Below are positions 50,075 to 57,548 of a stretch of 64,000 bases of DNA, piece after piece. The notes beneath the pieces were generated by a model, which was not told the DNA's origin, ran no database searches, and was given only the letters and a program-made list of their open reading frames with translations. The position numbers and the translations under genes were made by a program. The stretch is from Cupriavidus agavae (lineage in GTDB: Bacteria > Pseudomonadota > Gammaproteobacteria > Burkholderiales > Burkholderiaceae): positions 434,001 through 498,000 of the forward strand of contig NZ_SGXM01000002.1 in assembly GCF_004217045.1 (NCBI RefSeq). Reading direction: 5' to 3'. Numbering within the stretch: position 1 is the stretch's first letter; every line of letters begins with the position of its first letter.

Positions 50075-51313
50075 TCAGCTCACCTTGGCCTTGTCGGCCT
50101 TCGCGTCGTCGGCGGCCTGCTTGCGGTCCGGCGTGGTCGGGCGCGGCTCAAGCTCGCTGCGGTATGCCATCGCCACGGCCTTTGGTGCCACGGTATCGCC
50201 GGGACGCACCCGCATCAGGCCGTTCACGACGATGTTCTCGCCGGGCTTCAGCCCCTTGCGGATCACGCGCAGTCCGTCGAACGTCGGTCCGAGTTCCACT
50301 TCGCGGTAGGCCAGCTTGTTGGCCTTGTCGACCACCAGCACAAACTTCTTGCCCTGGTCGGTGCCAATGGCGCGGTCGTTGATCAGCACGGCCGGGTGCG
50401 GCGAACCACCACCGAGCTTGACCTTCGCGTACAGGCCCGGCAGCAGCCGGCCGTCTGCGTTGTCGAAGATGGCGCGCACGCGGATCGTGCCGCTGCGCGT
50501 ATCGAGCCGGTTGTCGACCGAGTGGATCTTGCCCTGGTGCGGGTTGCCGTCTTCGTTGGCCAGGCCCAGGAACACCGGCAGGTCGTTCTTGCCGCCGCTG
50601 GCGCCCGGCGCCGTGTAGCGCAGGTAGCTCTGCTCGTCCACGTCGAAACTCGCATAGACCGGCGAGACCGATACCACCGTGGTCAGCGCCGGCGACGCCG
50701 CGCCAGCCGCCACGAGGTTGCCCACCGTGATCTCGGCGCGCGAGACCTTGCCGGCCACCGGCGCCACGATGCGCGTGTAGCTCAGGTTCAGCTTCGCCAC
50801 CTCCAGCGCGGCCTGGGCGGCGCGCACGTCGGCCGAGGAGACGCTGGCCGCGTTGATGCGCTCGTCGAACTCGCGCTTCGAGATGGCGTTGTCGTCCAGC
50901 AGCCGCTGCGCGCGGGCCTTCTCGGACTGCGCCAGCGAAGCCCGCACCTGGGCGGCGGCCACCGCCGCGTCGGCACGCGCCACTTCGGCGGCGTACGGCC
51001 GGGGGTCGATCGTGAACAGCGGGTCGCCCTTCTTCACGATCGACCCTTCGCGGAAGTGCACCGTTTCGATGGTGCCGGAGACGCGCGGACGAATCTCCAC
51101 GCGGTCCACCGCCTCGATGCGGCCCGAGAATTCATCCCACTCGGTGATGGTCTGCCCCACTGCCGAGGCCACTTCCACCGCCGGGGCCGGCGGCGGGGTG
51201 GTGGCCTGCGCTTCCCCGCCGTGCCAGGGCCGCAGTACCGAGGTTGCCACGCCCGCCCCAAGGATTGCCACGATGGCAAAGGCGATCAGCGTGCGTCGAG
51301 ACTTGGTATTCAT
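50075..51313 (-). CDS. RND periplasmic adaptor (CeoA/BpeE/MexE-like)
   Basis: 412-aa membrane-fusion protein. N-terminal membrane segment (LIAFAIVAILGAGVATSVL), lipoyl half-motif EFSGRIEAVDRVEIRPRVSG, coiled-coil hairpin (ARADAAVAAAQVRASLAQSE; DVRAAQAALEVAKLNLSYTRI), second lipoyl half VAPVAGKVSRAEITVGNLVA, and the beta-barrel and membrane-proximal domains (AVLINDRAIGTDQGKKFVLVV). It links the pump to the outer-membrane channel. The MexE-type order of features and the neighbour genes support the assignment. Confidence 0.93.
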   Translation of the reverse strand: MNTKSRRTLIAFAIVAILGAGVATSVLRPWHGGEAQATTPPPAPAVEVASAVGQTITEWDEFSGRIEAVDRVEIRPRVSGTIETVHFREGSIVKKGDPLFTIDPRPYAAEVARADAAVAAAQVRASLAQSEKARAQRLLDDNAISKREFDERINAASVSSADVRAAQAALEVAKLNLSYTRIVAPVAGKVSRAEITVGNLVAAGAASPALTTVVSVSPVYASFDVDEQSYLRYTAPGASGGKNDLPVFLGLANEDGNPHQGKIHSVDNRLDTRSGTIRVRAIFDNADGRLLPGLYAKVKLGGGSPHPAVLINDRAIGTDQGKKFVLVVDKANKLAYREVELGPTFDGLRVIRKGLKPGENIVVNGLMRVRPGDTVAPKAVAMAYRSELEPRPTTPDRKQAADDAKADKAKVS

Positions 51314-51538
51314 CTTTCTTCACTCCGTTTTTCGTCGGGTTTTCTTCAACTGGAAAAGCAAAAATTCGGGCCGAACGCCTCCCGCCGGCCGGTTGGGGCC
51401 AGAAAACGGGAACAACAAGGGATCACCCGCCCGGGATGGGCGAGGCAAAGCCAACTACAGGGGGCCAGCCTCAAAGGGCGCTGGCTGTTGAAGCGGTACC
51501 GTCAGAAGCTGCCGGTACCGGCCGGCGTTCGAACCGGA
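51314..51538. other. Long intercistronic gap between llpE and the adaptor gene
   Basis: 225 nt without a gene inside an otherwise co-oriented operon, enough for an internal promoter or attenuation site. GGTACC occurs twice, near 51496 and 51515. No convincing promoter seen. Confidence 0.35.
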
Positions 51539-52435
51539 TTACGAGGCGTCGTCGGCCTTCGCGAAACAATCGCGCAGGAACCGCGCACCTTCTGTCACCC
51601 ATGCCTGACAGTCCTCATGGGAGTGTTCCACCCCGTCGCCACAGGCGCCGGGCATGATCAGTGCTCGCGCCGGGATGCCGGCCTTTTCGAGCTTGGCGGC
51701 GAAGGCTTCGCCCTCGGCGCGCAGTGCATCCATCTCCGCCACCTGCACCAGCGTGGCGGGCAGCCCGCCGAGCCGCGACGCCAGCGCCGGGGCCGCATAC
51801 GGGTGCACCGTGGCGGCCGGCGTCGGCAGATAGTCGCGATAGTTGCAGGCCAGCTTGCGCAGCATCTCCATCGGCACCTTGCCACCGGTCGACGCGTGCA
51901 TCAGGCACGGATCGGTCACGGGCCGGATCAGCCACTGGCCGGCCGGCTGCGCCAGGCCGCGGTCGCGCAGCATCTGCGCCGTGGCGATGGCCAGGTTGCC
52001 ACCGGCCTCCTCGCCCACCAGCGCAAAGCGCAGTTTGTCGACCTTGAGCTTCTTCGCCTGCTTCAGCACCCACGCCACGGTACTGACCGCATCCTCGGGG
52101 GCCGCCGGGAACGGGTTCTCGGGCGCCAGCGAATACGCCGGCGTCACCACCACGGCCGGGACGGACTCCGCCAGATCCCGCGCCAGTTCCTGGGCCGCTT
52201 CCACCCCGCCATCGACAAATCCGCCCGCATGCAGGTACACCAGCCATGGCAACAATGCCGCACCGGGCGCCACCGGCCAATAACCTGCGGGGTAGCACAC
52301 GCAGACCGTGATCTCGCGGTCGCCGCTGGGCACCACGTGCTGGACCACGTGAACCTGGCCTGGCTGCTCGCCCTGCCCGTCATGCCTGGCGGCCGGTGCA
52401 GCGGGGGAACCGAGGGGGTTCGGGGTCTTGGTCAT
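51539..52435 (-). CDS. llpE: LlpE-like alpha/beta-hydrolase-fold protein, nucleophile missing
   Basis: 298 aa from the ATG at 52435 (CAGGAGACC upstream). Hormone-sensitive-lipase-like fold: oxyanion segment LVYLHAGGFVDGG, then VVVTPAYSLAPENPFPAAPED, and FALVGEEAGGNLAIATAQ. The last is the nucleophile elbow, where active lipases read GDSAGG; here the Ser is Glu (GAG), so classic esterase activity is unlikely. The final His region reads EHSHEDCQAW. Its place between a LysR gene and adaptor-pump-channel genes matches llpE of the Burkholderia ceoAB-opcM and bpeEF-oprC operons, whose role is not understood. Confidence 0.88.
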   Translation of the reverse strand: MTKTPNPLGSPAAPAARHDGQGEQPGQVHVVQHVVPSGDREITVCVCYPAGYWPVAPGAALLPWLVYLHAGGFVDGGVEAAQELARDLAESVPAVVVTPAYSLAPENPFPAAPEDAVSTVAWVLKQAKKLKVDKLRFALVGEEAGGNLAIATAQMLRDRGLAQPAGQWLIRPVTDPCLMHASTGGKVPMEMLRKLACNYRDYLPTPAATVHPYAAPALASRLGGLPATLVQVAEMDALRAEGEAFAAKLEKAGIPARALIMPGACGDGVEHSHEDCQAWVTEGARFLRDCFAKADDAS

Positions 52436-52806
52436 GGTCTCCTGGCGGCGGATACAGCCCGTCGATGGTGTATTGCGATGCAGCGAATTATGGTGATTGC
52501 GCGCGATGGGATAAAGCGAGCTATTGCCAACGCACTGTTTCTGCGTTGGAATAATCGCCAAAGCATATCCACACTGCTTGAAATGGACACCGGAAATGTG
52601 ATTCACTCCGGTCTCTCCGGCATCTGCGCACTTGGGGAAACAGCGCAAACGCCGGCGCCCCGCCCTCCACCCGTCCCCGCTCCGGCCGCCACTGGCGGAC
52701 CGCCGGCAGCAAATCCAGGCCGCGCACTTGACATGCAGCGGACCACTCTCGCCAGACCATCCTTCGGAACGTAGCCCCGGCCTTACCTCCTTTCGAAAGC
52801 AACATC
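52436..52806. promoter_or_regulatory. Divergent promoter region, llpE efflux operon / lysR
   Basis: 371 nt between divergent starts and distinctly A/T-richer than the genes in its middle part (52480-52610). No protein gene seen. It contains the inverted repeat at 52527-52549, the best candidate for the LysR site. Confidence 0.6.
52527..52549. promoter_or_regulatory. Candidate LysR operator
   Basis: CCAACGCA (52527-52534), 7-nt spacer, TGCGTTGG (52542-52549): a perfect 8-bp inverted repeat about 92 nt upstream of llpE, a distance usual for LysR recognition sites. Confidence 0.55.
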
Positions 52807-53733
52807 ATGGATCGTCTAGTCTCAATGCAGGCATTCACTCGGGTGGTGGATGTCGGCAGCTTTGCGCGCGCGGCGGAGTCGCTCGACCTCCCCAAGGCCA
52901 CGCTCACCCGGCTGATACAGAACCTGGAGACGCACCTGGGCGTCAAGCTGCTGCACCGGACCACGCGCCGCATCAGCGTGACCACTGACGGCGCCGCCTA
53001 TTACGAACGCTGCGTGCGCATCCTGGCCGACGTGGAGGAAGCCGAACAGTCGCTCACGCGCCACAACAACTCGCCGCGCGGCACACTGGCCGTGGATACC
53101 ACCAGCGGGCTCGCCCAGCTCGTGCTGATGCCGCACTTGCAGGATTTCTTCAACACCTATCCCGAGCTGAAGCTCGAACTGACGATCAACGGCAAGCCGA
53201 TCGACCTGCTCAAGGAAGGTGTGGACGTGGTGCTGCGGGTGGGCACGCTCGACGAGGCCATGGTGGCGCGGCGCATCGGCCAGGTGCAACTGGCGTTCTA
53301 CGCGTCGCCGATCTACCTGCGGCGTTTTGGCACACCCCATGACCTGACCGAGCTGGGGCAGCACAAGGCCGTCAACTATCTCTCGAACCGCACCGGGCGC
53401 GAGATGCCGTGGACGCTGTCGCGCGGCGGCGAGGCCAGCGAGGTGCTGCTGCCCTCCGTGATCTCGACCAACGACGCCGACGTCTACATCGGCTGCGCGC
53501 TGGAAGGACACGGCATTGCCCGCATCTCGCGCGCCATGGCCGAGCCCTACGTCAACAGCGGGCGGCTGGTGGAGGTGATGGCCGACTGGCAGACGGAAAC
53601 CCTGCCGATCTCGGCGATGTATCCGCAGAACCGCCATCTGTCGGCCAAGGTGCGTGTGTTCGTGAACTGGGCCGCCGAGATCTTTTCCCGGCATCCGCAC
53701 TTCGGCGCCGCGCCGCAGCAACTGGCGGCCTGA
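52807..53733 (+). CDS. LysR-family regulator of the efflux operon (CeoR/BpeT-like)
   Basis: 308 aa. HTH in residues 1-60 (MDRLVSMQAFTRVVDVGSFA, AAESLDLPKATLTRLIQNLE), effector domain following (GTLAVDTTSGLAQLVLMPHL, VDVVLRVGTLDEAMVARRIG). It is of the short-linker LysR subgroup that often controls efflux and quinone/redox genes. Divergence from llpE matches the known arrangement of ceoR/bpeT, activators of the linked pump in Burkholderia. The gene ends before a strong hairpin at 53741-53776. Confidence 0.92.
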   Translation: MDRLVSMQAFTRVVDVGSFARAAESLDLPKATLTRLIQNLETHLGVKLLHRTTRRISVTTDGAAYYERCVRILADVEEAEQSLTRHNNSPRGTLAVDTTSGLAQLVLMPHLQDFFNTYPELKLELTINGKPIDLLKEGVDVVLRVGTLDEAMVARRIGQVQLAFYASPIYLRRFGTPHDLTELGQHKAVNYLSNRTGREMPWTLSRGGEASEVLLPSVISTNDADVYIGCALEGHGIARISRAMAEPYVNSGRLVEVMADWQTETLPISAMYPQNRHLSAKVRVFVNWAAEIFSRHPHFGAAPQQLAA

Positions 53734-53740
53734 GGCTCCA

Positions 53741-53776
53741 GGCTTCCCTCTTCCGCACAAGCGAAAGAGGGAAGCC
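53741..53776. terminator. Bidirectional hairpin terminator
   Basis: GGCTTCCCTCTT (53741-53752) and AAGAGGGAAGCC (53765-53776) pair perfectly over 12 bp, between the convergent lysR and peptidase genes. Confidence 0.7.
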
Positions 53777-53810
53777 AGCCAGCCGCGATAGCCGCGATAG
53801 CGATAGCCGC

Positions 53811-55064
53811 CTACCGCTTCCCGATCTCCTGCAGCATCCGCGTCATCAGGTACAGCCTCGGCACGATAGAGTCCAGTTCCACATACTCGTCGCGGGCGTG
53901 ATAGCCAAACCCTGACAGCCCGAAGCTCTCCAGCACCACGGCCTTGCCCGAGCGGCCGGCGAAGCCGGCGTCGGTGCCGCCGCCCGTGCCGGGGATCAGG
54001 ATCAGCGGGCGGCCGTCGAGTTCGGCGTAGATCTTCTGCGCCTGGGCGGCCAGTTCCTTCGAGCGGGCGTCGGCCACGTAGGCCGGCCGGCCTTCCTCCA
54101 TCGTCACCGTGGTCTGCGTATCGGGCACCAGGTGGCCGGCGTGGACCTTCTCCTGCAGCGCGGCCTGCAGCTTCTGCGCCGCGCCGCTGACGGTAATGCG
54201 CACATCGCCCACCGCACTGGCGGTCTCGGGAATCTGGTTCAGCGGCCCGTCGGCCTTGGCGCGTGTCCAGTTCAACTGCGAGCCGGGCACTGATTTGGCC
54301 AGGTCGCGCGTCTGCTGCATCTGGTAGGCCAGTTCCATCAGCGCGTTGCGGCCCAGGTCGGGCGCGGCGCCGGCATGCGAGGCGCGGCCCTTGACCTGCA
54401 TCGTCGCCGTGGCGGTGCCGGCGGCGGCCAGCAGCAGCGATTCGGACTTGGCGACGGATTTGGCCACGTTGGGCTCGCATGACAGCACCACGTCGTGCTG
54501 TTCGGCTAGCCTGGCAATCAGTTCGCCCGAGCCGCCCGAGCCAATTTCCTCGTCCGGATTGAACAGCACCGTGATCTGGGCGTAGTCCTTCCATCCCTGC
54601 GCCTTGAGGATCTCCAGCGCGTGCAGGATCACCGCGATGCCGCCCTTGTCATCGGCGATGCCGGGACCATACAGCCGGTTGCCGTCCTCGCGGATCGGCT
54701 GGGTGGCCAGGATGCCATCCGGATAGACCGTGTCGAGGTGAGCGATCAGCATGATCCGGGCGCGGCCCGTGCCCTGCAGCGTGGCCCTGACCATCGGCGC
54801 CGCGCTGGTGGACATCGGCGGACGCTCCACGCGTGCCCCCAGCGCCTGCAGCCGCTTCGCGGTGTATTCCGCCATGCGGTTCAGGCCCGCGATATTGGCG
54901 CTGCCCGATTCGATCGACACCATGTCCTTGAGCGACTGCACCACCGCGGGCTGGGCGTTGCGGGCGGCATCGAGCAGTGCGGCGTCGGGGCCGGCGGCCA
55001 GTGCTGCCCCGCAGGACAGGGCCGCGGCGGCGGCAAGCGCCAGCTGGCGGACAAAAAACGGCAT
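53811..55064 (-). CDS. M20 metallopeptidase, glutamate carboxypeptidase (CPG2-like)
   Basis: 417 aa from the ATG at 55064 (strong AAGGAG). Signal peptide residues 1-24, so periplasmic. The two-zinc site matches carboxypeptidase G2 with a constant offset of three: H109 (IAHLDTVYPDG), D138 (GPGIADDKGG), the Glu pair 172/173 (NPDEEIGSGGSG), E197 (SCEPN) and a C-terminal His (GFGYHARDEY). CPG2 removes C-terminal glutamate from folates and other N-acyl glutamates. Its likely job is scavenging such compounds; the exact substrate is not provable here. Confidence 0.9.
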   Translation of the reverse strand: MPFFVRQLALAAAAALSCGAALAAGPDAALLDAARNAQPAVVQSLKDMVSIESGSANIAGLNRMAEYTAKRLQALGARVERPPMSTSAAPMVRATLQGTGRARIMLIAHLDTVYPDGILATQPIREDGNRLYGPGIADDKGGIAVILHALEILKAQGWKDYAQITVLFNPDEEIGSGGSGELIARLAEQHDVVLSCEPNVAKSVAKSESLLLAAAGTATATMQVKGRASHAGAAPDLGRNALMELAYQMQQTRDLAKSVPGSQLNWTRAKADGPLNQIPETASAVGDVRITVSGAAQKLQAALQEKVHAGHLVPDTQTTVTMEEGRPAYVADARSKELAAQAQKIYAELDGRPLILIPGTGGGTDAGFAGRSGKAVVLESFGLSGFGYHARDEYVELDSIVPRLYLMTRMLQEIGKR

Positions 55065-55151
55065 GGTGTCTCCTTGTTGGTATGGGACCTCCAATGTAGC
55101 GCCTGCGCCATTCGGGGGGAAGTGGGCAGGCGCGGACACCATGCCGTGGCC

Positions 55152-55883
55152 CTAGCTGCTCAGGGCGATGTGGTTGATCACGTTTTCCACGCCGTGCACG
55201 TACCAGGCATCGCGCTCCACCTGCCTGCGCGCGCCGTCGCTCGACGCATAGCCGTCGAGCATCACCACGCGGCCCTCGGTACGGATGCGGATGCGCGACG
55301 CATCCACGAACGGGTCCGTTTCGAGCACCAGTTGCAGCGCCTCGCTCAGTTCCTCGTCGCTGTCGGCCTCGGCCGGCGCAATCACGATGTCGTTGACCAC
55401 GCAGCGGCAGCCGCGTGTCCACCACGCCAGCACGCCAGCCAGGCGCATATGGGACAGGCTGATGACCTGCCCGCTCAGCATCACCGTGCCCTCGTGCACC
55501 GCGACCTCGATCCAGCCGGCGCGCTCGCCCACCGCCTCGCGCACGGGCTCCAGCTGACCCTTGACCTTCGCGCAGATCTTGCAATTGCGGAAATCGATGG
55601 CGTTCAGCAGCCGCTCGCAGACCGCCGTGCGCAGGTCGCCGTCGCCCACCGCCGGTCCGCCATTGGCAATGCGCAGGTGGTCGATCACGGTACTCACGCC
55701 GTCCACGCGGCGCAGCTGCGCCGCGGCCCGGGTCTTGTCGACGATGTCGGCCACCTCGCCTTCGAGGATCAGTGCCCCGTCTGACAGCCGCAGGTGGATC
55801 GTGGGATGGAGTTGATGGCCCTGATATGGCACACGCGCCAACGCGGCTCGCGCCTGCGTCAGCACCGCTTCGCTACTGGACAT
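55152..55883 (-). CDS. Triple BON-domain protein
   Basis: 243 aa from the ATG at 55883 (GGGGAGAC upstream); no signal peptide. Three BON-like beta-alpha units: HPTIHLRLSDGALILEGEVA, GWIEVAVHEGTVMLSGQVIS and RIRIRTEGRVVMLDGYASS, each with a conserved Gly after the strand. Two Cys (NCKIC, residues ~139-142) precede the second unit. BON domains bind phospholipid or ligands in envelope proteins such as OsmY, but this one lacks an export signal. It is divergent from the fimbrial operon. Confidence 0.75.
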   Translation of the reverse strand: MSSSEAVLTQARAALARVPYQGHQLHPTIHLRLSDGALILEGEVADIVDKTRAAAQLRRVDGVSTVIDHLRIANGGPAVGDGDLRTAVCERLLNAIDFRNCKICAKVKGQLEPVREAVGERAGWIEVAVHEGTVMLSGQVISLSHMRLAGVLAWWTRGCRCVVNDIVIAPAEADSDEELSEALQLVLETDPFVDASRIRIRTEGRVVMLDGYASSDGARRQVERDAWYVHGVENVINHIALSS

Positions 55884-56277
55884 GATGGTTGTCTCCCCAT
55901 TGGGTGTGGAGATGGTTGGGAAGCGCGCCCCTGCCTGCAAGCACGCATGGCGCGGGCTCGTTCGCACAGCCCGCCAAGGCATTATAGGAAGCCGCCGGCC
56001 AACGTCGCCTCGCGGCCTCGCGCCGCTTCCGTGCGTTTGCGAAAGCTGTTTCAAACGGCTGTCACCAGCCGCCTGGACGATGGCAGGAACGTGCCGCAAG
56101 GTTTCCCTCACCGGCCGCAAACGCTTGTCCCGCGCGGGATTGCGCCGGTCTGGCCGTCTTTAGCGATGTTTATGTCACACGCGCGTATGCATTAAGCGCC
56201 GTTGAACATCGTAAGAATGCATGCCGAGTGACGCAGTGATCGCTACCATCGGCGTCATGGCTGTCATGGAGCCCGGT
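55884..56277. promoter_or_regulatory. Divergent control region, BON gene / fimbrial operon
   Basis: 394 nt with no credible gene. The last 120 nt are A/T-richer and contain an inverted repeat ATGCATT (56187-56193) / AATGCAT (56216-56222) about 55 nt upstream of the first fimbrial gene. Confidence 0.5.
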
Positions 56278-56775
56278 ATGACGACCCGCTTCCGCAAAGG
56301 ACTTTCCCTCGCGCTGTTTGCCTCGCTGCTCACGCCAACCTGGCTCGGCGCGGCCACCAAGACCACGACGTTCGCGGTGCGGCTCACGCTGACCGCCGAC
56401 TGCAACATCGCCGCCAGCGATCTCGATTTCGGGTCGCAGGGGGTGCTGGCCGCCAACGTCGACCAGACCTCGACGCTCTCGGTCACCTGCAGCACCAGCG
56501 CGCCCTACCAGGTGGGGCTCGACGGCGGCAACGCCGCCGGCAGCACCATCGCCAACCGCCTGATGACCAACGCCGGCGCGGCCACGGTGCAATACCAGAT
56601 CTACCGCGACAGCAACCGCACGCAGGTCTGGGGCAACACCCCCGGCACCGACACCGTGGGCGGCACCGGCAGCGGCGCGGCCCAGACGCTGACGATGTAT
56701 GGCCGCGTGCCGCCGCAGACCACGCCGGCCGCGGGCACCTACACGACCACGGTCACCGCCACCATCAACTTCTGA
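56278..56775 (+). CDS. Spore-coat-U-domain fimbrial subunit (major pilin candidate)
   Basis: 165 aa from the ATG at 56278 (GGAGCCCGGT upstream). Signal peptide residues 1-25 (LFASLLTPTWLGAA). The SCPU domain follows: TLTADCNIAASDLDFGSQGV, SVTCSTSAPYQVGLDGG (disulfide-forming Cys pair), YQIYRDSNRTQVWG, and MYGRVPPQTTPAAGTYTTTV, closing with the donor-accepting C-terminal strand TVTATINF. First of four co-oriented genes of an archaic (sigma) chaperone-usher pilus, similar in make-up to Csu pili. Confidence 0.9.
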   Translation: MTTRFRKGLSLALFASLLTPTWLGAATKTTTFAVRLTLTADCNIAASDLDFGSQGVLAANVDQTSTLSVTCSTSAPYQVGLDGGNAAGSTIANRLMTNAGAATVQYQIYRDSNRTQVWGNTPGTDTVGGTGSGAAQTLTMYGRVPPQTTPAAGTYTTTVTATINF

Positions 56776-57548
56776 TGCGCCGCCGCGCCTCCGGGCGGCG
56801 GCGGGCATGGCCAGTCCGGGCCGCGGCAACGCTGGCCCTGCTGGGCTGCTGCCTGCCGGCATCCGCCACCTCGCTGCAGATCTCGCCCGTGCGCGTGGAC
56901 CTGCCCGCCGGCCCCGGCGCCGCCGCGCTCACGCTGCGCAACACCGCCGACACCCCGATCCATGCGCAGGTGCGCGTGTTCCGCTGGACGCAGGCCGATG
57001 GCGCCGACGTGCTGGCGCCAGCCGATGACGTCGTGGCCAGTCCGCCCATCGTGCAGATCGGCGGCCAGGCCGAGCAGATGATCCGCGTGGTGCGGCCTGG
57101 CAAGGCCGGGACGCCGGGCGAGACCGCCTACCGCCTGCTGATCGACGAACTGCCCCGCCGCGATGCGCCCGTGGACCAGTCCGGCGTACGCGTGCAGCTG
57201 CGCTACTCGGTGCCGGTCTTTGCCGGCACGCCGACCGAGGCGCCGCCGCCGGCGCTGGCGCTGACGCTGTGGCGCGACGGCAGCGAGTGGTGGCTCGGCA
57301 TGCGCAACGGCGGCACGCGCCACGCGCGCGTGAGTGACGCCGCGCTCGTCAACGGCGCCCAGCGCGTGCCGCTGACAGCCGGCCTGCTCGGCTACGCGCT
57401 GCCCGGCGCGCTGCGTGTCTGGAAGGTGCGCGTGCCGCCCGGCTTCACCCCGGCCGCCGGCCTGCGGCTCGACACCGCGATCAACGGCGAGCCACAGTCG
57501 CTGCCGGTGCCGAACGTGCTATCGGGCCGGCCAGACGCGGGCACATGA
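56775..57548 (+). CDS. Fimbrial periplasmic chaperone (PapD/CsuC-like)
   Basis: 257 aa; the ATG overlaps the pilin stop by one base. Signal peptide to about residue 32. Two Ig-like domains: TSLQISPVRVDLPAGPGAAA (G1 start), ALTLRNTADTPIHAQVRVFRW, PPIVQIGGQAEQMIRVVRPG and TAYRLLIDELPRR. It lends a beta strand to subunits and delivers them to the usher. The stop overlaps the usher start (4 nt). Confidence 0.9.
   Translation: MRRRASGRRRAWPVRAAATLALLGCCLPASATSLQISPVRVDLPAGPGAAALTLRNTADTPIHAQVRVFRWTQADGADVLAPADDVVASPPIVQIGGQAEQMIRVVRPGKAGTPGETAYRLLIDELPRRDAPVDQSGVRVQLRYSVPVFAGTPTEAPPPALALTLWRDGSEWWLGMRNGGTRHARVSDAALVNGAQRVPLTAGLLGYALPGALRVWKVRVPPGFTPAAGLRLDTAINGEPQSLPVPNVLSGRPDAGT

Noticed and set aside
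50060-52774. A 904-codon open frame on the plus strand over the adaptor and llpE genes
   Set aside because: Runs antisense to two motif-complete genes and through the divergent promoter; composition is typical of a shadow frame.
53781-53815. Short direct repeats of GATAGCC near the peptidase gene stop
   Set aside because: Only about three irregular copies over 30 nt; too short to support a named repeat or CRISPR.
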